DNA from: Alteromonas sp. M12
Lineage (GTDB): Bacteria > Pseudomonadota > Gammaproteobacteria > Enterobacterales > Alteromonadaceae
Direction of reading: 5' to 3'
NCBI RefSeq assembly: GCF_037478005.1
Contig: NZ_CP144164.1
Location: 4,216,001-4,280,000 of the forward strand
DNA: 64,000 nucleotides
Shown: positions 1-9,201 of the stretch, piece after piece
Position numbering within the stretch: position 1 is the stretch's first letter
Layout: the number at the start of each line of letters is the position of its first letter
Notes under the pieces: generated by a model
The model's input: only the letters and a program-made list of their open reading frames with translations
The model's database searches: none
What the model was told of the DNA's origin: nothing
Made by a program: the position numbers and the translations under genes

Positions 1-226
1 CATTAACCCGCAACGTATGGGCACTACCTAACAAAAACACACAAGCGTGCAAATACATTACAGATTCTTGCATCGCAATCCAGCCAATATCGAAGCCATA
101 CCTTAATATCACGATAAGCAATGTGATTAACGCCATAAACAAAGTAAACCAGCTAACTAATTTGCATATATTATCGTTAATAACGTCAATGGTCCGCGAT
201 AGCGAAGCGGCGTTAAACATTCCCAT
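1..226 (-). CDS. TRAP transporter small permease (DctQ-like), partial
   Basis: Partial gene: only the first ~75 codons lie in the window and the rest is beyond base 1. The translation has a hydrophobic helix (about residues 26-43, WFTLFMALITLLIVILRYGF), then IGWIAMQESVMYLHACVFLLGSAHTLRVN. The conserved tryptophan/glutamate segment and the 'G.A.TLR..' segment are typical of the small membrane subunit of tripartite ATP-independent periplasmic (TRAP) carboxylate transporters, which partners a large permease and a periplasmic binding protein. The start is the ATG at 226; a second ATG six bases downstream (220) is better spaced from the AGACAGG-like ribosome site. It is transcribed away from the B12 operon. 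The family call is from motif recognition and the substrate cannot be told. Confidence 0.72.
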   Translation of the reverse strand, partial: MGMFNAASLSRTIDVINDNICKLVSWFTLFMALITLLIVILRYGFDIGWIAMQESVMYLHACVFLLGSAHTLRVN

Positions 227-640
227 ATACCTGTCTTATTATTCTATTTGTACGATATTAAACGTTTTTTTAGCAAATAACGCTAGGGCACAAGGACAAA
301 GATTGCTATATTTTGGCTATATAATAGATTCGGTTTTTCACTCCAAGTTACGCACAGGGTAGTTTTATTTCCTGCGCCCCAGTGAAAACAAAATGGGAAT
401 TTGGTGTAAATCCAAAACTGTACCCGCAACTGTAATTAATTGGCATTCTTGCCGATTGAGAGTCAGATACCAGCCTAATCTTTACTTATACCTTTTTTCT
501 AGCGTGCGGGAATACACGATCGACTTGCATAATCATTTCGTTGCGATTTCCCTAAATACCAATAATTTTAAACATCGAATAGGTTGCTACATCGCTTAAC
601 ATCCCTTCGATAAAACAAAATGGGAAAGACTGTCACACCA
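227..640 (+). other. Leader region of the B12 transport operon
   Basis: No convincing protein gene lies between the TRAP permease and btuD. A TATAAT hexamer at 320-325 (no good -35 box) could start a transcript near 332, just ahead of the cobalamin aptamer. Short open frames across the region overlap the riboswitch and show no protein-like composition. Confidence 0.5.
352..478 (+). promoter_or_regulatory. Cobalamin riboswitch
   Basis: The leader carries the conserved B12-element core in order: GGGAATttGGTGtaaatCC (394-412), CTGtaCCCGCAACTGTAA (418-435), a variable GGCA-TTCT-TGCC hairpin (441-452) and GAGAGTCAGATACCAGCC (459-475). These match the adenosylcobalamin-sensing aptamer. It sits upstream of three genes for a B12-type ABC importer, so repression by cobalamin is the expected logic. 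A small hairpin CGTG-N8-CACG with GGGAA in its loop (503-518) follows and may belong to the expression platform. The outer ends are approximate because the P1 stem was not folded computationally. Confidence 0.9.
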
Positions 641-1459
641 ATGCTCAAACTAAATAAGCTCAATTACTATATTGCTGATACGCAAATATTATCTGATATT
701 GGGTTTCAGGTAGAAGAGGGAGCGCTAATTGCTGTGGTAGGGCCAAACGGTGCGGGTAAAACCACATTACTAAAATTAATTTCTGGTCAATATCCTTCTG
801 AGCAACAGGTATTTTGGCACTCAAAAGCGCTCGAAAACCTTTCCGCAATTACCCGAGCTAAACAAATAGCAGTAGTGAATCAATTCAATGCTAGTGTTTT
901 CAACCTAAACCTTGAACAAATAGTTAGTATGGGCTTACTTCCTCATCAATCTATATTTTCCAAGGTATCTTCAGAACAAAAAGCAAGAGTTACTGAAGCA
1001 ATCGCACAGGTTGGTTTAAGGGAAAAAAGTCATCAACTATTTAGTTCGTTGTCGGGGGGAGAACAACAGCGAGGGCAAATTGCCAGAGCGTTAGTTCAAG
1101 GTGCGGGACTGTTTGTGTTAGATGAGCCGATAAACCACTTAGATGTGTATTATGAACATCAAATATTATCCTTATTGCGCAAAATAGCGAAACAAAACAA
1201 AGTCACTATAGTCATGAGCCTGCATGACTTAAATCACGCGGCCGATTACTGTGACAAAATCGCGCTTTTAGCTCAAGGTCAGTTATTAGCCTTTGGCTAT
1301 CCTAAAGATGTGTTGACCCAACAGCGATTGCAGCAGGTTTTCAAAACCCCCTGTCAAATTATTGAAAAGCCAGGTGCGAATAAAATAAGAATCGAGTTTT
1401 ATCCTCCTGATATTGATTTTGACGATTATGAGAAGAATAGAGGCTCAGTCGATGTCTAA
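641..1459 (+). CDS. btuD: Vitamin B12 ABC transporter ATP-binding protein
   Basis: Cytoplasmic ATPase of the inner-membrane B12 importer. Walker A is GPNGAGKTTLL, the ABC signature is LSGGEQQRGQIARAL, Walker B is GLFVLDEP, and the switch histidine lies in SLHDLNHAADYCD, all in the FecE/BtuD order. The chosen ATG at 641 gives the normal short N-terminus (MLKLNKLNYYIAD) and has GGGAAAG at 622-628 upstream. An in-frame ATG at 620 would add seven residues but has no ribosome site. The end overlaps btuC by eight bases. The B12 assignment rests on the riboswitch upstream and the BtuF-like protein downstream; on sequence alone it could be an iron-siderophore ATPase. Confidence 0.85.
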   Translation: MLKLNKLNYYIADTQILSDIGFQVEEGALIAVVGPNGAGKTTLLKLISGQYPSEQQVFWHSKALENLSAITRAKQIAVVNQFNASVFNLNLEQIVSMGLLPHQSIFSKVSSEQKARVTEAIAQVGLREKSHQLFSSLSGGEQQRGQIARALVQGAGLFVLDEPINHLDVYYEHQILSLLRKIAKQNKVTIVMSLHDLNHAADYCDKIALLAQGQLLAFGYPKDVLTQQRLQQVFKTPCQIIEKPGANKIRIEFYPPDIDFDDYEKNRGSVDV

Positions 1460-2480
1460 GAGTAAATGGGGGATTCTTACCAGCCTCAGCTTACTGAGTA
1501 TTTTCTGTGGATTGTTTTTTGGCGCAGCAGACCTTGATGTGCTCACCGTATTTCAATGTGTGCTAAATAATTGCCCAGCTAAGGTTGATGACGTTATATT
1601 TTGGCAAGTTCGACTACCTCGCGTGCTTGTTGGTTTTTTAGTTGGAGCAGGTTTAGCTGTCGCCGGGGCAACATTACAAAATGTCTATCGCAATCCATTG
1701 GCGGATCCCTATTTATTCGGAGTGGTTTCAGGAGCGGGGTTAGGAGCAAGTATTGCAACCCTACTATTCAATGGTAGCTTAGCTTCATACTCTTCAACTT
1801 TTGCTTTTCTAGCGCAAATCCCCTTTACTTATGCATTGCCTTTAGCTGCCTTTTTAGGGGCTTTTCTAGCTGTCACTATTGTTCAGATACTATCCCGTAA
1901 ATTATTTGGAAATCGCACCGAGCATCTACTCTTAGCCGGTGTGGCCGTTTCGTTTATGCTAAGCGCTTTAAGTCATTTTTTATTATTCATGGCTGAGCCC
2001 TTTGCTGCCAATAAAGTCATTTTTTGGTTACTCGGAAGTTTAGCCAATGCACAAATGTGGTTCGTGTGGATTATGCTCCCCATCGTCACTATTAGTGTTG
2101 TTTTATTGTGGCTTTTCGGTCGTCACATAGACGCAATGTTGTTAGGTGATGAAAATGCGCAAACATTAGGAATTAAAGTAGACTCATTGCGTCTAATGGT
2201 TTTAGTCATTTGCGCAGCACTCACCTCATGCATAGTGGCCTATTGCGGCGGAATTGGTTTTGTTGGATTAATGATCCCGCATATTGTCCGAGGTTGGTTT
2301 GGGGTAACTAGCCGAAATTTAATAATTGGCTGTGTACTAGTTGGCGGTAGTTTTTTAATTTGGGTCGATGTTGTCGCCAGAGTGATAGTCGACAACCAAG
2401 AAATCCCCATTGGGATTATCACCTCCGCAATTGGCAGCCTATTTTTCTTATTTGCCCTACAAAAAAACCGAGGACGTTAA
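1452..2480 (+). CDS. btuC: Vitamin B12 ABC transporter permease
   Basis: FecCD/BtuC-family inner-membrane permease of about 342 residues with roughly ten membrane helices. Family segments include RLPRVLVGFLVGAGLAVAG, NPLADPYLFGVVSGAGLGA, LLGDENAQTLGI and GFVGLMIPHI, the last being the loop that contacts the ATPase. The start at 1452 (ATGTCTAAG) overlaps the btuD stop by eight bases and has GAGG eight bases upstream. An in-frame ATG at 1413 lies inside btuD and would add 13 polar residues before the first helix. The overlap implies translational coupling with btuD. Confidence 0.88.
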   Translation: MSKSKWGILTSLSLLSIFCGLFFGAADLDVLTVFQCVLNNCPAKVDDVIFWQVRLPRVLVGFLVGAGLAVAGATLQNVYRNPLADPYLFGVVSGAGLGASIATLLFNGSLASYSSTFAFLAQIPFTYALPLAAFLGAFLAVTIVQILSRKLFGNRTEHLLLAGVAVSFMLSALSHFLLFMAEPFAANKVIFWLLGSLANAQMWFVWIMLPIVTISVVLLWLFGRHIDAMLLGDENAQTLGIKVDSLRLMVLVICAALTSCIVAYCGGIGFVGLMIPHIVRGWFGVTSRNLIIGCVLVGGSFLIWVDVVARVIVDNQEIPIGIITSAIGSLFFLFALQKNRGR

Positions 2481-2482
2481 AG

Positions 2483-3391
2483 TTGTCTTTTCAAATCATC
2501 AAAGTCAGGTTTATTTATGGGCTCTTTGCCTTAGCCTGCGCCCTACTCTCTACTTCGATTTGTTTAGCGTCGCAAGGTACTGAGCAGTCATTACAAACGG
2601 ATAAACAAAATTTAAAAATAATAGCCTTGGCACCACATATTGTAGAGCTGCTATTTGACATAGGTGCTGGCAAGCAAATAATAGCTACTGGTTCATATGC
2701 CGACTATCCAGAGCAAGCTAAAACACTGCCCAGAGTGGGAGATCATAGTCGTTTGCAAATCGAAAAAATATTGAAGTTGAAAGCCGATATCGTGATTGCT
2801 TGGAGAAGTGGAAACCCACTGGAAGATTTAGCCAGACTAGAACAGTTTGGGATTCCCGTTATTTATTCTGACCCCAAACAATTAGAAGATGTCGCTAAAG
2901 AACTCCTCATGTTTGGCGAAGTGACGGGTAGACAAACGGTAGCCCGGTTGCGAGCCGACACCTATGTAATGGGCTTGAAAAAATTGCGCGAGCAATATGC
3001 CAATCAAATTCCAATTTCAGTCTTTTTCGAAATATGGTCAGCGCCACTACAAACCATTGCGGGAAATGCATGGCCACAGCAACACTTAAATATTTGCGGC
3101 GCACAAAACATCTTTGCTGATTTATCGAATGACTACCCTTCCGTGTCGCTAGAGCAAGTAATTAGTAAAATGCCGCAGGTTATTATTCAACCTAAAGCAA
3201 ATAAACAATTAGCAAGTAGACTTTATGATTGGCAGAAATTCGATTTTTTGCCGGCGGTAAAAAACGATTTTGTATTTCGCCCTGATGCAGACAGGCTATA
3301 CCGAATGACGACACGAGTATTGGATGAAGTTCAGGTTATCTGTGAGCAGATTCAACTGGCTAGGAGATACTATCAACAGCAGCAAAGCTGA
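2483..3391 (+). CDS. btuF: Periplasmic cobalamin-binding protein
   Basis: Helical-backbone periplasmic binding protein of about 302 residues. It starts with a signal peptide (FIYGLFALACALLSTSICLA) and then has the class III fold landmarks: IIALAPHIVELLFDIGAGKQI, GSYADYPEQAKTLPRVGDH, LKADIVIAW and GIPVIYSDPK. It would deliver B12 or a cobinamide to BtuCD. The likely start is TTG at 2483, two bases after the btuC stop, with GAGG (2470-2473) nine bases upstream. ATG starts further upstream in this frame would lie inside btuC. It is the last gene of the riboswitch-controlled operon. Confidence 0.82.
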   Translation: MSFQIIKVRFIYGLFALACALLSTSICLASQGTEQSLQTDKQNLKIIALAPHIVELLFDIGAGKQIIATGSYADYPEQAKTLPRVGDHSRLQIEKILKLKADIVIAWRSGNPLEDLARLEQFGIPVIYSDPKQLEDVAKELLMFGEVTGRQTVARLRADTYVMGLKKLREQYANQIPISVFFEIWSAPLQTIAGNAWPQQHLNICGAQNIFADLSNDYPSVSLEQVISKMPQVIIQPKANKQLASRLYDWQKFDFLPAVKNDFVFRPDADRLYRMTTRVLDEVQVICEQIQLARRYYQQQQS

Positions 3392-3458
3392 AGTAATCCA
3401 TAATTTTAGAAAATGGAGCGCTCCTATAATTAAGAGACACTCCTTAAGTTATCTCAGA

Positions 3459-3782
3459 TTAAGATGCCGCTTGTTTCGAGCCGCCTAAACAATTAGGTGA
3501 ATCTGGGGAGTTACCGTACAAACTCTGCCACTCTTCACCAGTGTAAGTATGTAACGCCAAAGCGTGTATTTGCTCCGCAAGCTCTTCTTTGAGGACTGCG
3601 TTTACCGCTCTGTGGCGATTAATTAAACGCTTACCAGCAAATTCAGGCGTGACCAAAACCACTTTAAAGTGGGTTTCAGCGCCATTAGGTACATTGTGCA
3701 TAAAGCTTTCGTTGATAACCTCCAAATGTGCTGGATTGAAATGCGACAGCAACTTCTTTTCAATATTATTTTGGATATTCAT
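3459..3782 (-). CDS. bolA: BolA family protein
   Basis: A 107-residue protein with the BolA fold: the N-terminal helix IEKKLLSHFNPAHLEVINES, the central GAETHFKVVLVTPEFAGKRLINRHRAVN segment with the conserved HR, and LHTYTGEEW near the end. BolA proteins partner monothiol glutaredoxins in iron-sulfur and redox regulation and affect cell shape under stress. The start ATG has AGAGGGA about eight bases upstream. It is convergent with btuF. It is likely a single-gene unit. Confidence 0.93.
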   Translation of the reverse strand: MNIQNNIEKKLLSHFNPAHLEVINESFMHNVPNGAETHFKVVLVTPEFAGKRLINRHRAVNAVLKEELAEQIHALALHTYTGEEWQSLYGNSPDSPNCLGGSKQAAS

Positions 3783-3922
3783 GATGTGGTCCCTCTGTGT
3801 CTCTAACTATAAATTTAGCCTGTTCGGGAAAAATTAAAAAACTATTTTTTCATGTTTTCGACTAAGTGATTGAGTCTGATAGATATAATTTCCGGTCGAT
3901 GACTCGGCTATTCTTATAACGA

Positions 3923-4552
3923 CTAAATTTGTTGAAATATCTTGCGAAATGTCAGATTTATGCGTCCTGCCATTAATTGACTGCGTTTAGGAAGGCTATG
4001 TTGCCAAAATTGTTGGGTATTTCCAGCCATTATTAACAAACTGCCATTGTGCAGTGGAAATCTCACTTTCTGACCGCTTTGCATATGTTTAAAATCGAAA
4101 TCACGAGTTTGACCTAAAGTTAATGAGGCAATAATCGGTTGTCTACCTAGTTCTATTTCGTTATCGGCATGCCAACCCATGCTGTCTTGCCCGTTGCGAT
4201 ACCAATTTGCCAAAACAGAATTGAAATGGGTTTCACAAACTTGCTCTAAAGTCTTTTTAAGCTGTTGCAATTCGCTGACCCAAGGATTAGGTTGCATACT
4301 CAAACCTGAATACTGATAAGTAGCCTCTTGATCTCCGTACCATGCCTGTAAACGCGGAATCGCCACCGTTCGTCCATAGATTTGAATTGAATCTTGTTGC
4401 CAAGCTAATTTAGTCTGTAATTTCTGATACAATTCAGTGGCAGTGTCCTGCTCCAAAAAATCTGCCTGATAATGCACATCTGCATCTTTCATCGGCATTT
4501 GAGTAAGGCCTGCTTGGTGGGATGAAAATAAATCCTGTTGCATATAACTCAC
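3923..4552 (-). CDS. AlkB-like 2-oxoglutarate/Fe(II) dioxygenase
   Basis: DNA or RNA alkylation-repair dioxygenase of about 209 residues. The iron ligands are visible as HAD in MGWHADNEIELG and the distal histidine in FWQHSLPK. The 2-oxoglutarate-binding arginines follow in GRINLTFRK. The length and the LPKR...RINLTFR ending are closer to the AlkB2/AlkB3 class than to E. coli AlkB. Expected activity is oxidative removal of methyl groups such as 1-methyladenine and 3-methylcytosine. The start at 4552 is a GTG with AGGA upstream; an ATG at 4543 (MQQDLF) is equally plausible. It is divergent from rlmG with only about 15 bases between starts. Confidence 0.86.
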   Translation of the reverse strand: MSYMQQDLFSSHQAGLTQMPMKDADVHYQADFLEQDTATELYQKLQTKLAWQQDSIQIYGRTVAIPRLQAWYGDQEATYQYSGLSMQPNPWVSELQQLKKTLEQVCETHFNSVLANWYRNGQDSMGWHADNEIELGRQPIIASLTLGQTRDFDFKHMQSGQKVRFPLHNGSLLIMAGNTQQFWQHSLPKRSQLMAGRINLTFRKIFQQI

Positions 4553-4567
4553 GTGAATCCTGCTGAA

Positions 4568-5707
4568 ATGAACACTAGCTTTAACTTTTTAGGAAAGTCC
4601 CTGCAATTATACCGCTATCCAAAGCGATTTACTCACCCTAGTTGGCAAGCATGGGATGCCGCAGACGAATTGATCCTCGATCATATTCAACAAAACCAAG
4701 ACAATATCGATCAAACCAATATTGTTATCCTGAATGATGATTTTGGCGCGCTAAGCTGCTGGTTGCACGACGCCAACATTCACCATGTGAGTGATTCTCT
4801 AGTTTCCCAGATGGCATGTAAACAAAATATTAGTCTAAATAACTTAGACAATACCCAGATCACCTATATTGATAGTTTAGCGCAAATGCCGCAACAGCCA
4901 GACTGGGTAATCATCAAAATACCCAAAACGCTAGCGCTGCTAGAACATCAGTTAATTCAGTTACAAAGCGTGGTTTCAGCAAAAACTAAAATAGTGGCTG
5001 CAGCTAAAGCTAAGATGATACAAAAATCGACCTTATCACTGTTTGAAAAGTACCTCGGAAAAACTCATACATCCTTAGCGAAGAAAAAGGCTCGCTTAGT
5101 CTTTTGTGAACCTAATCTTGGATTAGAGCAAAAGCCGTCACCCTATCCTACTGTTTGGAAAATGGACCAAGAACCTTTTACCATTAACAATCATGCAAAT
5201 GTGTTTGCTCGTCAACAAATTGATATTGGCGCTCGTTTATTAATTGATAATTTACCGGATTGTACAGCTAAAACCGTAGTTGATTTGGGTTGTGGAAACG
5301 GCGTTTTAGGCTTATGCATATTAAAACGATATGACAATGCAGAAGTCATTTTTATAGATGAATCATACATGGCTGTCGCATCAGCTAAACTCAATGTGCA
5401 AAATAACTTGCCGACACAGATGCACCGAGCACGTTTTATCGTTAGCAACTGCCTTGAACAATTGGAAAATCAAACACAAATTGATATGGTAATTTGTAAT
5501 CCACCGTTTCATCAACTGAATACCATCACTGATCACATTGCGACCCAAATGTTTGAAGATGCGCACTTAAAACTCAAAAAGGGTGGTGAGTTACGGATAA
5601 TCGGCAATAGGCATTTAGAATATCCGCAAAAATTAAAGCGCTTATTTGGTGGTTATAATGTTATTTCAAGTGACAAAAAATTTAGTATTTTATCTTCGTT
5701 GAAGTAG
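4568..5707 (+). CDS. rlmG: 23S rRNA (guanine(1835)-N2)-methyltransferase
   Basis: About 379 residues, matching E. coli RlmG (YgjO). The N-terminal non-catalytic methyltransferase-like domain is recognisable by QAWDAADELIL, ILNDDFGALSCWL and IKIPKTLALLEHQL. The catalytic half has INNHANVFARQQIDIGARLL, the SAM motif VVDLGCGNGVLGL, and the NPPFHQ motif typical of N2-guanine methyltransferases. The start ATG at 4568 gives the family length; an in-frame ATG at 4538 would overlap the divergent AlkB gene. It is followed 12 bases later by the cyclophilin gene, so the two may be cotranscribed. Confidence 0.93.
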   Translation: MNTSFNFLGKSLQLYRYPKRFTHPSWQAWDAADELILDHIQQNQDNIDQTNIVILNDDFGALSCWLHDANIHHVSDSLVSQMACKQNISLNNLDNTQITYIDSLAQMPQQPDWVIIKIPKTLALLEHQLIQLQSVVSAKTKIVAAAKAKMIQKSTLSLFEKYLGKTHTSLAKKKARLVFCEPNLGLEQKPSPYPTVWKMDQEPFTINNHANVFARQQIDIGARLLIDNLPDCTAKTVVDLGCGNGVLGLCILKRYDNAEVIFIDESYMAVASAKLNVQNNLPTQMHRARFIVSNCLEQLENQTQIDMVICNPPFHQLNTITDHIATQMFEDAHLKLKKGGELRIIGNRHLEYPQKLKRLFGGYNVISSDKKFSILSSLK

Positions 5708-5719
5708 AGAGTAATTATC

Positions 5720-6319
5720 ATGAAAAACTGTTTGTTAACGCTGACATTCATCTTAGTCACGTTTTTATCCCACGCAAAACCCAAAGACGATGGTTCACAA
5801 ATTCAACCTGATAATTATTACCCAAGAGTGATGATGCATACGACCATGGGCGACTTTGTCGTTGAGCTTGATAGATCTAGAGCCCCCATCACAGTGAACA
5901 ATTTTTTACGCTACGTGGATAAGCGCAGCTTTGAAGGGACTATCTTTCACAGAGTCATCGCCGACTTTGTTGTGCAAGGTGGAGGTTATGATAAAGACTT
6001 CAAAGATTTGTCCAAGTTTCCGGATATTTACAACGAAGCTGGAAACGGTCTAAAAAATCAAACCTATACCATAGCTATGGCGCGTTCGAATGATCCTCAC
6101 TCGGCAAATCGTCAATTTTATTTTAATCTCAGTGACAATGAGAGCTTAGATCCTGGTAGGAAGTGGGGGTATGCCGTATTTGGTTATGTCACTGAAGGCA
6201 CAGATATTTTAGATGCTATTTCTCAGGTAGAAACCCAATATGACGCCATTATAGGTTGGGCCGATGTACCAATAGAACCGGTAATATTAAACAAAGTGAC
6301 AATTTTACCACCACTGTAG
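5720..6319 (+). CDS. Periplasmic cyclophilin-type peptidyl-prolyl isomerase
   Basis: A 199-residue cyclophilin with a cleavable signal peptide (MKNCLLTLTFILVTFLSHA), so it should act in the periplasm. Catalytic-fold segments are MGDFVVELDRSRAPITVNNFLRYV, GTIFHRVIADFVVQGGGY, IAMARSNDPHSANRQFYFNL and YAVFGYVTEGTDILDAI. It would catalyse proline cis-trans isomerisation during folding of exported proteins, as PpiA does in E. coli. It sits 12 bases after rlmG. Confidence 0.9.
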   Translation: MKNCLLTLTFILVTFLSHAKPKDDGSQIQPDNYYPRVMMHTTMGDFVVELDRSRAPITVNNFLRYVDKRSFEGTIFHRVIADFVVQGGGYDKDFKDLSKFPDIYNEAGNGLKNQTYTIAMARSNDPHSANRQFYFNLSDNESLDPGRKWGYAVFGYVTEGTDILDAISQVETQYDAIIGWADVPIEPVILNKVTILPPL

Positions 6320-6342
6320 TTATTCAAATTTAGAGTTAAGCG

Positions 6343-6861
6343 CTATTTTGAATAGGTAAACAGCATAGTGTCTTCTGCTTGGTGTTGAACGATCTTGGTG
6401 TACTTAAAACCCAAGCGTTCAATTAGATTGATTGACTGTGTATTTTCTGCTGAAATCATAGCGTGCACGGTTTTTAAGCCTAAACGTTTACAATCGGCTT
6501 GTAATACACCGTTACAAGCTTCTAGTGTCAAGCCTCTGCGCCTAAACGCGGGCAAAATTGCATAGCCAATGTCAGGGTGGTCTAGGAAGGGTCTTTTTAA
6601 CATACCGCAAATTCCCATAGGCCGTTTTTTTCGATTATCACAGAATACGTACAAACCGTAACCATTTTGCTGATAAGACACAAAAGGGCCATTTTCAATG
6701 AATTCGCGGGCATCGGCTTGATTGTGAATGTTGCGGTCACCGATGTGCCGAATCCAATCTGGGTCATTCACTAATTCTAAAATAAAGAAAGCTTCTGCTA
6801 AAGTGACTTTGCGTATATTTAAACGTTCTGTCTGCGCAACTAGGGTACCTTTACAATTCAT
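6343..6861 (-). CDS. GNAT family N-acetyltransferase (RimJ/RimL-like)
   Basis: A 172-residue acetyltransferase. TERLNIRKVTLAEAFFILELVNDP is the typical RimJ/RimL-type start, PMGICGMLKR is strand beta-4, and PDIGYAILPAFRRRGLTLEAC carries the acetyl-CoA-binding Arg/Gly loop. The end AMISAENTQSINLIERLGF is the classic C-terminal helix. The natural acceptor cannot be inferred. The ATGA overlap with the diguanylate cyclase stop upstream (6858-6861) indicates coupling. Confidence 0.87.
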   Translation of the reverse strand: MNCKGTLVAQTERLNIRKVTLAEAFFILELVNDPDWIRHIGDRNIHNQADAREFIENGPFVSYQQNGYGLYVFCDNRKKRPMGICGMLKRPFLDHPDIGYAILPAFRRRGLTLEACNGVLQADCKRLGLKTVHAMISAENTQSINLIERLGFKYTKIVQHQAEDTMLFTYSK

Positions 6862-7997
6862 AAATTGGTCGTTTCATTGGTTTGCGAGAAAACACTACGG
6901 ACTTTATTTTTGCCGGCTTTTTTAGCTAAATATAGTGCTTTGTCGGCTTTTTCTAGCAAGGCGACAACACTCTCCCCCTGCATAGCTGTGAGACCAACAC
7001 TGATTGAAATATTACATTCTAATATTTGGCTATTTATCGACCGCACTTCGTTACGCATTCTATCTGCAATTTGCAACGCATTGTTTGGGTTAGTTTCTAT
7101 CAAGATAACCAAAAATTCGTCGCCGCCCATTCTTCCTACATAATCAACATCACGGACGTGTTTTTTGATACTTCTTGAAATATCTACAAGTATCTGGTCC
7201 CCAAAAACATGACCAAACCCATCATTAATTTGTTTGAAGTTATCCACGTCAATCATTAACAGAGACAACGGATGATCAAAACGTTCACTTCTGGCCATTT
7301 CCCTTTTTAGCGCACTATCAATAGCTCTGCGATTAAGCAGTTTAGTCAGATGATCCTGTTGAGTAAGGGTGCGTAATTGCCGGTTTGTACTGCTTAATTT
7401 AGAAATCTCTTCAAAGCTTTTCAATCTACTTTTTTCAATTAAATGAGCCACTGCAAAACACACTAGCGTACTGCTAAAACCCAGACTTATATCGAACCAA
7501 ATATCACGGCTTAGACTATTTACAAGCAATCCGATAATAAGCCCTAGAAAGGCAAAACCGAGAATGCTCAACAAATAACTTAGGTGCCCTTGCAGCGAAA
7601 AGCACAGTAGCATCATGATAACAATAAAAGGCGCTATGCCATGTCCATCATTGACACTCAGTAGCGACCAGAAAACACCTACACTGGCAAAAAACACAGT
7701 AAACAGAATTTCAATGGCGTTGACAAATGATGACAACCTAGGGAGTGCTTTTAACTTGCGTAACATCAAAACATTACACGCTGCGAAAACAAAAGAAACC
7801 ATATATAACAGGGTATATGGCATGTTGGCGGCAAAGAGCATATCACCACCAAGGCGAAGGTGATTTAATAATTGAATACCGAAAACCACAGATGCCAAAC
7901 AAGAAAAGTAAATGGCATACTGAATGTTATTGGAATTACTGTGAACCAAATAATCTGCCAGAAAAGCAGGTTTTGGTTTGGGAAAAAGTCGTGACAT
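6858..7997 (-). CDS. Membrane-bound diguanylate cyclase
   Basis: About 379 residues. The N-terminal half has around six hydrophobic segments (roughly residues 25-190) forming an uncharacterised membrane sensor. It is followed by a short coiled linker (KSFEEISKLSSTNRQLRTLTQQD) and a GGDEF domain starting at DHLTKLLNRRA. The active site is intact (GRMGGDEF) and the inhibitory I-site RxxD is present as RDVD five residues before it. It should make cyclic di-GMP with product inhibition. The likely start is ATG at 7997; a TTG lies one codon upstream. It is translationally coupled to the GNAT gene downstream. Confidence 0.92.
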   Translation of the reverse strand: MSRLFPKPKPAFLADYLVHSNSNNIQYAIYFSCLASVVFGIQLLNHLRLGGDMLFAANMPYTLLYMVSFVFAACNVLMLRKLKALPRLSSFVNAIEILFTVFFASVGVFWSLLSVNDGHGIAPFIVIMMLLCFSLQGHLSYLLSILGFAFLGLIIGLLVNSLSRDIWFDISLGFSSTLVCFAVAHLIEKSRLKSFEEISKLSSTNRQLRTLTQQDHLTKLLNRRAIDSALKREMARSERFDHPLSLLMIDVDNFKQINDGFGHVFGDQILVDISRSIKKHVRDVDYVGRMGGDEFLVILIETNPNNALQIADRMRNEVRSINSQILECNISISVGLTAMQGESVVALLEKADKALYLAKKAGKNKVRSVFSQTNETTNL

Positions 7998-8171
7998 CAA
8001 TCCACTCGTAAAATCGAAACCTATGTGTACTTCATTTTATTGGAGAACAAACAAAGCAATACTTGTTAGTGCGTCGATTAAAAATCCATCACTTCTAGTT
8101 TAACAAAAATTGGATGGCATACCACGTATTTTGTCGATCCAAACCACTAAATATAAGTTCAGATTCCTGAA

Positions 8172-9149
8172 TCAGGCGTTATTAATGGAAAAACTCATTA
8201 CCTGTTCAATATTATTGAGCTCACACGCAAGCATAATTAGCCTATCAACTCCCAGCGCGACGCCTGAACAATCAGGTAAACCACTTTCCATAGCAGCCAT
8301 AAAGTGCGGGTCTAAAGAAATCTTTCCTAATCCATTTTGTATACGAGCTTGATTGTCCCGTTCAAATCGTGTTTGTTGCTCCTTCACATCGGCCAGTTCA
8401 TGGTAGCCATTGGCAAGTTCTAATCCTTTGAAATAAATTTCAAAACGCTCAGCAACTCGTGGATCATCTTTATTCAACCGCGCTAATGCAGCTTGTGATG
8501 CGGGAAACTGGGTTAATGCCACAGGTCTTAAACATCCAATTTTAGGTTCGACAACTTGGCTACAAAGCAGTTGCAACAACACATCTTTCGAATTCTCTAC
8601 TTGGGCGATATTAGCAAAGCCAAAATATTCTGCTTTGCGTTTTAACTCCGCTAAACTGCAGGTCAAGGGATCGATATCACAGTGTGTAAGAAACGCCTGC
8701 TGATAGCTTAACCTGTCAAGTGGTTCTGTTTTGAGTACGAGTTGTAATAGCGCATCGACTTCGTCGATTAACTGCAAATGGTTAAAACCCACTCGATACC
8801 ACTCTAACATGGTAAATTCTGGATTATGCTGCTTGCCAGCCTCTTCATTGCGGAAAGATTTACACAATTGAAAGATACAGCCGCTACCTGCACACAAAAG
8901 TCGTTTCATGGCAAATTCTGGGGATGTCTGCAAAAATAAATTTGCGGGTTCTGGGTTCAGAGGGCTATTGAATTGAGTGTTAAATGCGTGCAAATGTATA
9001 TCAGTGACACCGGCGTGGGCTAACGCAGGCGTTTCCACCTCTAATACATTACGTTGTGCAAAAAATTGGCGGATCTGAGCGTTAATCTCAGCCCGTTTTT
9101 TCAAAGTTTGAATAGACGCGGTTGGTCGCCAGTTAACTGATGAATTCAT
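8172..9149 (-). CDS. epmA: EF-P--(R)-beta-lysine ligase
   Basis: A 325-residue class II lysyl-tRNA-synthetase paralogue (PoxA/GenX/YjeA) without the anticodon-binding domain. Class II landmarks are [25 protein letters not shown] (motif 1 area), [21 protein letters not shown] (motif 2) and [13 protein letters not shown] (motif 3). It attaches (R)-beta-lysine to Lys34 of elongation factor P. It is directly upstream of nothing else on this strand but follows efp, and epmB is divergent from efp, so the complete modification pathway is local. Confidence 0.95.
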   Translation of the reverse strand: MNSSVNWRPTASIQTLKKRAEINAQIRQFFAQRNVLEVETPALAHAGVTDIHLHAFNTQFNSPLNPEPANLFLQTSPEFAMKRLLCAGSGCIFQLCKSFRNEEAGKQHNPEFTMLEWYRVGFNHLQLIDEVDALLQLVLKTEPLDRLSYQQAFLTHCDIDPLTCSLAELKRKAEYFGFANIAQVENSKDVLLQLLCSQVVEPKIGCLRPVALTQFPASQAALARLNKDDPRVAERFEIYFKGLELANGYHELADVKEQQTRFERDNQARIQNGLGKISLDPHFMAAMESGLPDCSGVALGVDRLIMLACELNNIEQVMSFSINNA

Positions 9150-9201
9150 AAAAACCAGATAAATTGCGAGCCCAATTGAGATTGGGCTCTAGAAAGGTAG
9201 A

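Noticed and set aside
123..599. Two short plus-strand open frames (123-362, 393-599)
   Set aside because: The first is antisense to the TRAP permease start and the second runs through the cobalamin aptamer; neither has a ribosome site or protein-like composition.
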